Assembly: GCA_964407665.1 (NCBI GenBank)
Contig: CAYOWK010000017.1
Location: 7,284-71,283 of the forward strand
Origin: CAYOWK01 sp964407665
Lineage (GTDB): Bacteria > Pseudomonadota > Alphaproteobacteria > Caulobacterales > Hyphomonadaceae
Direction of reading: 5' to 3'
DNA: 64,000 nt
Below are positions 27,498-35,154 of the stretch, piece by piece (positions within the stretch are counted from its first letter, which is position 1; each line of letters starts with the position of its first letter). A program made the position numbers and the translations under genes. The notes below the pieces were generated by a model, which was not told where the DNA came from, made no database searches, and saw nothing but the letters and a program-made list of their open reading frames with translations.

Positions 27498-27569
27498 AAA
27501 AATATTTGTGGCGCGCAAACACATTTCCGGGATGCTCGTGCATATGGGCCCGCCCTCCGAAGGAACAAG

Positions 27570-28145
27570 ATGACCGCAATCGCCGATGTCGTGACCCGCA
27601 AGCGCAACGCCGCCGCCACGCGCGAAGCGTTGCTGAAGGCGGCCACCACGCGGTTCTCCCGCGACGGTTATGAGAACGTCAGCCTGCGGGACATCGCCTC
27701 CGAAGCGGGTGTCGATGTTTCGCTGGTTTCGCGATACTTCGGCGGCAAAGAGGAGCTGTTCTCGGAAGTCCTCAACGCCTGCCCTCCGCCGTCCGAGGTC
27801 TTCACCGGCGAGCGCGCGACCTGGGGCAAGCGGATCGCGGCCATGCTGGTCCGCGACCCTGTCAACGACGGCAAGCTGGACGTTCTCCAGATCATCCTGC
27901 GCTCGGCCTCATCGCCGGTCGCCGCCCAGGCGATCCGCAAGTCAGTTGAAGAACGCTTCTTCGGGCCCTTCCGCGACTGGCTGGGAGAGCCGGACGCCGA
28001 AGCCCGTATCCACCTCGCCGGCTCGATCATGAAAGGCGTCGCCTTCAGCCGCCTCGTCGAAGACGACCTCGGGATGGACGACGACACCCGCATCCGCTTC
28101 GAGGCACGCCTCGCAATCCTGCTGCAGGCGGCGATCGACGGATAG
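27570..28145 (+). CDS. TetR/AcrR family repressor of the RND pump
   Basis: A 191-residue TetR protein: helix-turn-helix at about 30-60 (SLRDIASEAGVDVSLVSRYF, in part DIASEAGVD and SRYFGGKEEL), and a C-terminal domain in the usual size range. The start at 27570 has AAGGA seven bases upstream; the frame is open further upstream but across the promoter region. It is divergent to the adaptor/pump operon with a palindrome between, so it most likely represses that operon and itself, releasing on binding a pump substrate. Confidence 0.9.
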   Translation: MTAIADVVTRKRNAAATREALLKAATTRFSRDGYENVSLRDIASEAGVDVSLVSRYFGGKEELFSEVLNACPPPSEVFTGERATWGKRIAAMLVRDPVNDGKLDVLQIILRSASSPVAAQAIRKSVEERFFGPFRDWLGEPDAEARIHLAGSIMKGVAFSRLVEDDLGMDDDTRIRFEARLAILLQAAIDG

Positions 28146-28261
28146 CCTCGCGGATGTGGAAGGCCACCGCCAGCCAAGACAAGTAAACAGGCCGGGGGAT
28201 TTGGTTAATCTGTTTTCAGGAATTTGGGGGTAGCAACGGCAGGTCGCGAGGAAACCTACCC

Positions 28262-28723
28262 ATGTCCGCTTCCGCAGCTGGTCCGCTTCATCAGTTGATC
28301 TACCTGAGCTCAGCCGTTGGAGACATCGGGTCGGCCGACCTGGACGCCATCCTAAGCGCGTCGCGCCGCAACAACGAACCGGCCGGCATTACCGGACTGC
28401 TGCTCTACCATGACGGCTGCTTCTTCCAGGCGCTCGAAGGCCCCGCCGCCGAAGTCACCCGGACATTCGAGACGATCCGCCGTGACCCGCGCCATCGCGG
28501 AACGATCGTCCTGCACAATCAGCCCACAAGCGAACGCGCCTTCGCCAACTGGTCGATGGGTTTTGTCGGCTCGAGCGGCATGAGCACGCAACAGCGTGAT
28601 ACGCTGATCGACCTTTCGAACCTCCTCGGCGGCGAGACGCGCGCCGAGCTGTCCGCCTCTTCCACCATGACGCGCCAGATCGACACTTTCCTTGGCACGT
28701 TCCGCGAGTTCGCCGCCGCCTGA
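28262..28723 (+). CDS. BLUF-domain blue-light photoreceptor
   Basis: A 153-residue single-domain BLUF protein. The flavin-site residues are all present: Tyr14 (LIYLSSA), Asn38 (RRNNEPAGITG), Gln56 (FFQALEG) and Trp97 (NWSMGF). FAD bound here would give the reversible red shift through the Tyr-Gln pair. About 50 residues follow the core with no effector domain, so it must act through a partner protein. GAGGAAA lies upstream of the ATG. It follows the TetR gene by 116 bases and is convergent with an enoyl-CoA hydratase gene; neither neighbour is an obvious effector. Confidence 0.92.
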   Translation: MSASAAGPLHQLIYLSSAVGDIGSADLDAILSASRRNNEPAGITGLLLYHDGCFFQALEGPAAEVTRTFETIRRDPRHRGTIVLHNQPTSERAFANWSMGFVGSSGMSTQQRDTLIDLSNLLGGETRAELSASSTMTRQIDTFLGTFREFAAA

Positions 28724-28732
28724 GAGGCGCCT

Positions 28733-29494
28733 TCAGCCCCTGGAGAAATCCGGCGCGCGCTTCTCGCGGAAGGCGGTGAACGCCTCCAGCGCCTCGGCAG
28801 ACTTCAGACGGTCGCCGAAGATGGCGCTCTCCTCATGGATGCGACCCATGATGTGGAGCCCGTCGCGCATCAGCTTCTTGGTGGAGAGCACGGCGCCCGG
28901 CGGCTGCCTGACGATCGCCGCAGCCGCCTTGCGCGCAGCAGGCAGCACGTCGGCCTCCGGCAGGGCGGCGTTGGCCAGACCGTATTGCGCCGCCTGAACC
29001 CCCGTCAGCGCCTCGCCCAGCGCGAACATCGCAAACGCGCGCTGGTGACCGATGCGGAGCGGCAGAAGGATGGAGGACGCCGCCTCCGGGGTGAGCGCCA
29101 GGTTTACGAAGGGCGTGGTCAATCTGGCGCTCTCGGCGACATAGACCAGGTCGCAGTGCAGCAGCATCGTCGTGCCCACCCCCACGGCGAGACCGGGAAC
29201 GGCTGCCACGACAGGCTTCTGGAACTGGGCGATCGCCTCGATGAAGGCGTGCGCCTTGGCTTCGCCAATACCCATGGCCACCGCCGCAAAGTCCGCGAGG
29301 TCATTACCTGAGGTGAAGGCGCCGCCCTCTCCCGTGATGAGGACAACGCGGACAGCATTGTCGACCGAGGCCTCCAGCAAGGCGGCCGTGGCGGTTGCGT
29401 ACATCGCGTTCGACAGGGCGTTCTTCTTGTCCGGCCGCGCCCACGCGATCTCCATCACGCCGCCCGAGACTGAAACCTTCACATGCTCGCTCAT
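28733..29494 (-). CDS. Enoyl-CoA hydratase/isomerase family protein
   Basis: This 253-residue crotonase-fold protein has the first oxyanion loop at GGAFTSGNDLADF (about 55-67), the second at AVPGLAVGVGTTMLLHCDLV, and a Glu in LTPEAASS at the usual position of one catalytic carboxylate. The other glutamate of true hydratases is not obvious, which fits a delta3-delta2 isomerase-type member. It would act in beta-oxidation. It stands as a single gene between the BLUF and GNAT genes. Confidence 0.88.
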   Translation of the reverse strand: MSEHVKVSVSGGVMEIAWARPDKKNALSNAMYATATAALLEASVDNAVRVVLITGEGGAFTSGNDLADFAAVAMGIGEAKAHAFIEAIAQFQKPVVAAVPGLAVGVGTTMLLHCDLVYVAESARLTTPFVNLALTPEAASSILLPLRIGHQRAFAMFALGEALTGVQAAQYGLANAALPEADVLPAARKAAAAIVRQPPGAVLSTKKLMRDGLHIMGRIHEESAIFGDRLKSAEALEAFTAFREKRAPDFSRG

Positions 29495-29556
29495 AGGCCC
29501 TGCTCCATCGCGTTTCGGCAGTGATAGCGTCGCATTTCCGTTCGCGCGAGGCGCCG

Positions 29557-30024
29557 CTACGTCAGGCGCAGCTCCATCGTGAGCGCAACGCCAAACAGGG
29601 TGGGTGTCTGGCCGGTCAGCCGGAAGCCGCAGGCGGCGTAAAATTCAAGCGCGTGCGGGTTGGCCATCACGAACAGGATGCGAGCGCCCCGCCTTCGGGC
29701 AATACCGGCCGCGCCCGATATCAGGAGCCGGCCCGCGCCGCGCCGATGCAGGTCAGGCTCCACAAACAGCCCGTCCAGCTCGGCCTCGCCATCCTCGCGG
29801 GCAAGCACCACCGCAAAACCGGCGACGCCGCCGTTGGCCTCCGCCAGAACGCAATTGCCGCCGGAGACATGCTCCAGCGGCAATTCGATAGCTTCAGGTT
29901 GTGCCAGCAGCGCCTCACGATAGGCGTCCTGCGAAAGCGAGGACCGGCGCTGCAGATCCTCCAGCGCGGCGCGTTCATCAGGACGCGCCGGCCGAAGGGT
30001 CAGAGTTGGCGGATCAGCCGACAA
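29557..30024 (-). CDS. GNAT family N-acetyltransferase
   Basis: About 155 residues with the acetyl-CoA-binding signature HRRGAGRLLISGAA and the terminal beta-strand segment NPHALEFYAACGFRLTG. The start is uncertain: a TTG at 30024 preceded by GGAAG overlaps the ndk stop by 11 bases and gives the expected domain length; an ATG at 30102 lies deep inside ndk. It is probably co-transcribed with ndk. Substrate unknown. Confidence 0.78.
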   Translation of the reverse strand: MSADPPTLTLRPARPDERAALEDLQRRSSLSQDAYREALLAQPEAIELPLEHVSGGNCVLAEANGGVAGFAVVLAREDGEAELDGLFVEPDLHRRGAGRLLISGAAGIARRRGARILFVMANPHALEFYAACGFRLTGQTPTLFGVALTMELRLT

Positions 30025-30436
30025 TTTCTTCCGGGCGGAAGAAGTAGTTGATTTCGCGCTCGGCGCTCTGCTCGCTGTCGGAGCCGTGCACCGAGTTTTC
30101 ACCGATGGATTTCGCGAAAAGCTTGCGGACGGTGCCGTCGGCCGCCTTGGCCGGGTCAGTCGCGCCCATCACTTCGCGGTGTTTCAGGACGGCGTCTTCG
30201 CCCTCCAGAACCTGCAGGACGACCGGGCCGGACGTCATGAAGTCCACCAGTTCACCGAAAAAGGAACGGGCCTTGTGCTCGCCGTAGAAGCCCTCGGCCT
30301 GGGCGCGGGTCATGCGGACGCGCTTCTGGGCGACGACGCGCAGTCCGGCTTTCTCGAAGACGGCGTTGATCGCGCCGGTAAGGTTCCGCTCGGTCGCGTC
30401 GGGCTTGAGGATGGAAAGCGTACGTTGCACCGGCAT
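30014..30436 (-). CDS. ndk: Nucleoside diphosphate kinase
   Basis: A 140-residue NDK that balances NTP and dNTP pools by moving phosphate through His117 (NSVHGSDS). RTLSILKPDA at the N-terminus and the ERNLTGAI segment are standard. The length matches the bacterial family. It is downstream of lptG on the same strand but separated by 219 bases filled largely by two hairpin repeats, so it probably has its own promoter. Confidence 0.97.
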   Translation of the reverse strand: MPVQRTLSILKPDATERNLTGAINAVFEKAGLRVVAQKRVRMTRAQAEGFYGEHKARSFFGELVDFMTSGPVVLQVLEGEDAVLKHREVMGATDPAKAADGTVRKLFAKSIGENSVHGSDSEQSAEREINYFFRPEEIVG

Positions 30437-30543
30437 GGGGAGATCCTGAATAGCTGGAAACTGCGCAGATGTGGCTGCGAATCGCCCGCCCTATAGCCTT
30501 CACGGCCTGCGGTCTCAACTGCTGTGGCCGCAATATTTCGCGT

Positions 30544-30658
30544 CAGAGCGGATCGCATGCGGGCTGAGGCATCCCGAATCCGCGAATCTGCTCTGTTTCA
30601 ATGGTCTAGAGACCGATTCAGCTATCGGGATGTTTCATCCTGATAGCATCGGGCTCTA
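30544..30658. repeat. Composite two-hairpin repeat, copy 1
   Basis: Hairpin 1 (30544-30595): outer arms CAGAGCGGATC / GAATCTGCTCTG, with an inner CGGGCTG / CATCCCG stem. After an 11-base spacer, hairpin 2 (30607-30658): outer arms TAGAGACCGAT / ATCGGGCTCTA, inner arms GCTATCGGGATG / CATCCTGATAGC, loop TTT. The last three bases are the lptG stop codon read on the minus strand. The same architecture recurs at 50863-50986 with different but paired arm sequences. It fills most of the lptG-ndk gap. Confidence 0.8.
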
Positions 30659-31816
30659 CCCGTCCTCATTGTGGGCCAGGATGGCCAGAACGGTAAACAG
30701 GGCGAACAGCGGCGGACACCACGCGGCGGCCTCCGGTGGAGCAGCGCCCGTCCCGGAAAGGCCGGCAGACACCCTGTTCACGAAGTAAAGCACGAACCCT
30801 GACACTGTCCCGGCGGCGATCAGCCGGGTCAGTCCCCCGGACCGGGCCAGCCTAAGGCAGACCACCGCCCCGATCAGCGCCATGGCGACCATCAGGACTG
30901 GCGTTGCCAGAAGCGTATGGAATTTGAGGACGTAGGCGTCGACATCCATGCCAGCCAGACGGTTCTCCCGGATGAAGTCGGGCAGATCCCAGAATGCGAT
31001 GGTCGCCGAGGACGCAAACCGCGAGACAAGCGTGTCGGAGCGGAGGTTGGTCGGAACCGCGAGGGTCTCGGTCCGCGACACGTCGCCCCCGAACCGGTTC
31101 TCGACCACGCCCGTGAGCTGCCAGAACCCGGCAATCAGCTGCGCACGCCGCGCGTCGATACGATGGGTGAACACGCGGTCGTCCAGCCCCCCGGGGCCGG
31201 GGGCGAAGTAGTAGAAGGTCACATCCTCCAGCGCCTCACCGCGCCCGATGACGCGGCGCGCGTGTATGATGGCCTGCGCGTCAGGAAGGGAATCTGCCGC
31301 CGAAGCGGCCGGATCGGTATCGGCGCCAGCTGCGAGGTCGCCCTGACTCAGCCAGACCCCGTCGCCGTCGGTGTTGGCGGTCGCGGCCTGGTTGAGAAGG
31401 ATCCGCCGCTCACGCTGGAACTGTTCCTGTGTGGCGGTCGCCAGGGGATCGATGACGGTGACCATAAGCACGCCCGTGGCCGCCGCTAGAAGGGCGACAG
31501 GCGCAAGGAAACGCCAGGCCGACATGCCCGCGGCCCGGATCGGAGAAATCTCGCTCTTCCGGCTCATCTGCATGTAGCTGAGGATCGCGCCCACCAGGAT
31601 CGCGAATGGGAGCGTCTCCATCAGCAGCGCCGGCGTCTTCAGAAAAGTCAGCCGGAACGCCGTGAAGACGCTGATCTGGGCGCGGCTACCCACCGTCCGC
31701 ATCTGCTCGACAACGTCCACCAGCACGATCGTCAGCACGATGATGCCCAGCGTCATCAGCAGCGCCGAGGCGCTCTGACGGAAGATGTATCTCTGAATCC
31801 GGCCTGCGATCAGCAT
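30656..31816 (-). CDS. lptG: LPS export ABC transporter permease LptG
   Basis: A 386-residue permease with three N-terminal and three C-terminal membrane helices around a periplasmic jellyroll domain (about 105-270). MLIAGRIQRYIFRQ and EISPIRAAGMSAWR (coupling helix region) match LptF/LptG. Together with LptF and the LptB ATPase it extracts lipopolysaccharide from the inner membrane. The start at 31816 is four bases after the lptF stop; a longer frame would run into lptF. Its stop codon is embedded in the hairpin repeat at 30607-30658. Confidence 0.92.
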   Translation of the reverse strand: MLIAGRIQRYIFRQSASALLMTLGIIVLTIVLVDVVEQMRTVGSRAQISVFTAFRLTFLKTPALLMETLPFAILVGAILSYMQMSRKSEISPIRAAGMSAWRFLAPVALLAAATGVLMVTVIDPLATATQEQFQRERRILLNQAATANTDGDGVWLSQGDLAAGADTDPAASAADSLPDAQAIIHARRVIGRGEALEDVTFYYFAPGPGGLDDRVFTHRIDARRAQLIAGFWQLTGVVENRFGGDVSRTETLAVPTNLRSDTLVSRFASSATIAFWDLPDFIRENRLAGMDVDAYVLKFHTLLATPVLMVAMALIGAVVCLRLARSGGLTRLIAAGTVSGFVLYFVNRVSAGLSGTGAAPPEAAAWCPPLFALFTVLAILAHNEDG

Positions 31817-31820
31817 CCCG

Positions 31821-32966
31821 TCAGCGAACTCCGAACGTGATGCCGGCCCCGCTTGGGCCCTTGAACACGGGCGCAGCCTTCCGGCGCTTGCGGCCTGGCT
31901 TGCGGATATAGAGAAAGCAGGTGACGCCAAACACCCCGATCGGCAGCAGATACTGCAGCACGTTCAGTGCAGGCTCGTCCTCGCCCGCCGAAATGGCTCC
32001 AAACGCCAGCAGGCGCAGAAGGATCACGCCGCCAAACGCGAACCCGATCCGGGCTGCATAGCCGCGCCGGCTGAAATCTCCCCCCACAACGGCAAGAACG
32101 GCCATCATCGCCATCGCGATGTCGAGCAGGGGCGCTGCGATCCGCGCATGCCCTTCCGCCCTTAGGCCATCGGCGTTCGCAATGTCGTTGTAATTCGTCA
32201 TGTCCGGATAGAGGAGCTCCGGCAGATAGCGGTCAGACGCTTTCAGAATGACCGCACGCTTCTCCCTGACAAAGGGCGCCAGGTCGAAGGTCGACTGGTT
32301 GAACCTCAGCACCTCGAGGGAGCCATTCGCAGCCAGCTGCTGGACGTGGCCATCCGTCATGATGATGGCAGGGATGCCCTCGCTCATCACGATATAACCG
32401 CGCTTGGCGATGTACGTGACGACCGCTTGCGGGTTCCGCGAATCCGAAACCAGCAGGTCCTGCATCTCCTGCCCGTCTACGCGACGAGCCCAGGTCGTCA
32501 GGCCCTCCGTCGATATGAACGTGCCTTCCTTGATCATCGACGCCATCAGGTCGGTCGAGGCGTTGGACACGGCCTCGCGCATCTCCCGGTAGGCGGTCGG
32601 CTGCACCCATAGATTGAGACCGAGGTGAAGGACCGAGGCGAGGACCGCCAGCCGCATGACCGGAGAGGCCACCTGCCAGTTCGACATCCCGGCCGCCTGC
32701 GCCACCACGATCTCGTTGTCCCGGTGGGAAACGTTCAGCGCGCTGGACGCTGCTATGAACAGGGCGATCGGCAGAAGCAGGGAGACGATCTGGGGAGCCG
32801 CAAGCACGGCAAGCCAGAGCGCCAGGGTCGTGGCCTGCCGGTTCTCGACGGCGTTTTCGATCTGGGATAGGCCCTGAGTCAGAAGCGCGATCATGACGAG
32901 ACCGCCGACGACCGCCAACAGGGTTCTCAAGACGTTTCGAAAGAGATAGCGCTGAAACCCTGACAT
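31821..32966 (-). CDS. lptF: LPS export ABC transporter permease LptF
   Basis: At 381 residues it has the same six-helix plus jellyroll layout as LptG: MSGFQRYLFRNVLRTLLAVVGGL opens the first helix (quoted in part), DNEIVVAQAAGMSNW is the coupling loop, and three helices close the protein before a basic tail (RKPGRKRRKA). It is transcribed first, with lptG following directly, and is divergent to pepA across 123 bases. Confidence 0.93.
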   Translation of the reverse strand: MSGFQRYLFRNVLRTLLAVVGGLVMIALLTQGLSQIENAVENRQATTLALWLAVLAAPQIVSLLLPIALFIAASSALNVSHRDNEIVVAQAAGMSNWQVASPVMRLAVLASVLHLGLNLWVQPTAYREMREAVSNASTDLMASMIKEGTFISTEGLTTWARRVDGQEMQDLLVSDSRNPQAVVTYIAKRGYIVMSEGIPAIIMTDGHVQQLAANGSLEVLRFNQSTFDLAPFVREKRAVILKASDRYLPELLYPDMTNYNDIANADGLRAEGHARIAAPLLDIAMAMMAVLAVVGGDFSRRGYAARIGFAFGGVILLRLLAFGAISAGEDEPALNVLQYLLPIGVFGVTCFLYIRKPGRKRRKAAPVFKGPSGAGITFGVR

Positions 32967-33089
32967 ACCGAATCCTGGAAGCCGGCTCGCAGCTGGATAG
33001 CGAGACTCGGCGCTCGCCCGGGCAGTGCTAGCGGTGACGCCGGGGTTCGTCGATGGTTATGAACTGATTGCCGGGCTGGAAAGAACCTG

Positions 33090-34565
33090 ATGCAGATTAA
33101 ATTCGTTACGGAACCCCAGGGCGATGCAGTCGCCTGGCTCGTCTTCGAGGGGGACAAGGGCCCCGATTATCCAGCGTCTGCTGGCCCGGAGGCCATCGCG
33201 GCGTTCCGTCGCGCTGCCGAGGCCGGCACCTTCAAGGGCGGAGCCGGCCAGATCATCGAGATCCTGGCCCCCGCCTTCAGCGATTCGGCCCGCGTGCTCT
33301 GCATCGGCATGGGAAAGAAGGACGGCGTCACCGATCTGGCCTGGCAAAAGGCGGCGGCCGGGACTGTCAAGCGCCTGCTGCTGACGGGCGCGAAGACACT
33401 GTCGATTGTCGGCGCCCCTGACCGGGCTGTCGCGGCCCAGCTGGGACTTGGCGCCCGGCTCGCCGGCTACCGCTTCGACGCCTACCGCCCCAACCTCAAG
33501 ACCGAGAAGCGGCCGACCCTGGCCACGGTTGCCATCGTCACAGACAGCGCTGCGGGCGCCCGCGCGGATTTCGGTCCGCTTGCCGCCCGGGCGGAAGGCG
33601 TGGAGCTCGCCCGCAACCTCGTCTCCGAGCCGCCAAACATCCTGCATCCGGAAAGCTATGCCGAGCGGATCCAGGAACTGGCCGAACTCGGCCTTGAAAT
33701 CGAGGTTCTCGACGAACCCGCGATGGCCAAGCTGGGCATGGGATCGCTGCTGGGCGTCGGTCAGGGCTCCATCCGGGGCTCGCGGCTGTGCGTCCTGAAA
33801 TGGATGGGTTCCAAGGACAAGAAGGCCGCTCCTCTCGCCCTGGTCGGCAAGGGCGTGACCTTCGACACCGGCGGCATCTCCCTGAAGCCGGGACCCGGCA
33901 TGCAGGACATGAAGGGCGACATGGGCGGCTCCGCAGCCGTCGTCGGCGCCATGGTCGCCATTGCAAAGCGCAAGGCAAAGGCCAACGTTGTCGGCCTCGT
34001 CGGTCTCGTCGAGAACATGCCGGACGGCAGCGCACAGCGCCCGGGCGACATCGTGAAGTCAGCCGCCGGCAAGACCATCGAGATCCAGAACACGGACGCC
34101 GAAGGCCGCCTCGTTCTGGTCGATGTGCTCTGGTATGCGCAGAAGAAGTACAACCCCAAGGCCATCGTCGACCTCGCCACCCTCACCGGCGCGATCATCG
34201 TCTCGCTTGGCAACGAGCATGCCGGTGTCTTCTCCAACAACGACGATCTGGTCGCGAAGCTGACGGCAGCTGGCAAGGCCGAGGGCGAGCCGGTCTGGCG
34301 CCTGCCGCTCGGGCCCGGCTACGACAAGCAGATCGACAGCGATGTCGCCGACATGAAGAACATAGGCATGGCCGGGAACGCCGGGTCGATCACCGCAGCC
34401 CAGTTCCTGCAGCGCTTTGTCGACGAAGGTCGCGCTTGGGCTCACCTCGACATCGCCGGAACCGCGTGGAAGCCGGGTAACGACAATCCGCTTGAGCCCA
34501 CCTGGGCGACAGGCTGGGGCGTCCGCATCCTCGACCGCCTTGTGGCGGACAGCTACGAGGACTAG
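33090..34565 (+). CDS. pepA: Leucyl aminopeptidase (M17)
   Basis: A 491-residue cytosolic aminopeptidase. The C-terminal catalytic domain has the two-metal site: GKGVTFDTGGISLKPG, MKGDMGG, and the family signature NTDAEGRL. It releases N-terminal residues from peptides and in some bacteria also binds DNA. The order pepA-holC downstream of a divergent lptF-lptG pair is widely conserved in proteobacteria. holC starts six bases after its stop. Confidence 0.96.
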   Translation: MQIKFVTEPQGDAVAWLVFEGDKGPDYPASAGPEAIAAFRRAAEAGTFKGGAGQIIEILAPAFSDSARVLCIGMGKKDGVTDLAWQKAAAGTVKRLLLTGAKTLSIVGAPDRAVAAQLGLGARLAGYRFDAYRPNLKTEKRPTLATVAIVTDSAAGARADFGPLAARAEGVELARNLVSEPPNILHPESYAERIQELAELGLEIEVLDEPAMAKLGMGSLLGVGQGSIRGSRLCVLKWMGSKDKKAAPLALVGKGVTFDTGGISLKPGPGMQDMKGDMGGSAAVVGAMVAIAKRKAKANVVGLVGLVENMPDGSAQRPGDIVKSAAGKTIEIQNTDAEGRLVLVDVLWYAQKKYNPKAIVDLATLTGAIIVSLGNEHAGVFSNNDDLVAKLTAAGKAEGEPVWRLPLGPGYDKQIDSDVADMKNIGMAGNAGSITAAQFLQRFVDEGRAWAHLDIAGTAWKPGNDNPLEPTWATGWGVRILDRLVADSYED

Positions 34566-34571
34566 GGGCCG

Positions 34572-35045
34572 ATGACCGCTGAATGGTGGTTCTACCACTT
34601 TGAACGTGGGGAACTCGTTTCAGCGGTCGCCCCCTTGCTGGAAAAGTGTCTGCAACGCCGCTGGCGGGTGGTGATCGCCGGCCAGCCCGAGACCTTGGAG
34701 CGCCTCGACGCCGCTCTCTGGGCCTGGAAAGACGATAGCTTCCTGCCTCACGGGCTTGCAGGCTCGAAGGCTGGCGGCTCGCCAGAGGACCAACCTGTCC
34801 TGCTCTCGCCGGACGCCATCCCGGCGAACGGGGCCAGCGTCGCCATGTTGCTGGATGGAACCGGCGCAGACGGCGCAGCCTTCGAGCGCTGCCTCGTGAT
34901 CTTCGACGGCGGCGACGAGCCCGTCCGGGCCCGGGCCCGCGAACAATACCGCGCCGCCGTAGGCGCTGGCGCCAAAGCCCGCTACTTTCAGCAGGATGGC
35001 GGCGGCTCCTGGGTGGAAAAGGCGCAATCGAGACCTTCCAGCTGA
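34572..35045 (+). CDS. holC: DNA polymerase III chi subunit
   Basis: This 157-residue protein fits HolC in size and in the N-terminal pattern (WWFYHFERGELVSAVAPLLEKCL, in part), the DALLWAW-like helix (DAALWAWKDD) and SFLPHG. Chi links the clamp loader to SSB. Its place directly behind pepA is the conserved one. The C-terminal tail after residue 140 is short and variable. Confidence 0.9.
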   Translation: MTAEWWFYHFERGELVSAVAPLLEKCLQRRWRVVIAGQPETLERLDAALWAWKDDSFLPHGLAGSKAGGSPEDQPVLLSPDAIPANGASVAMLLDGTGADGAAFERCLVIFDGGDEPVRARAREQYRAAVGAGAKARYFQQDGGGSWVEKAQSRPSS

Positions 35046-35154
35046 AACCTACTGCATTGCAATACCGCGAGGTCTGGACGGTCCCGGCTGTTTCACCTAT
35101 CCGTCAGAGGGCTGGGACAGTCGCTCGCATGTTCGGGGGCGAGGGAGACAGAGC

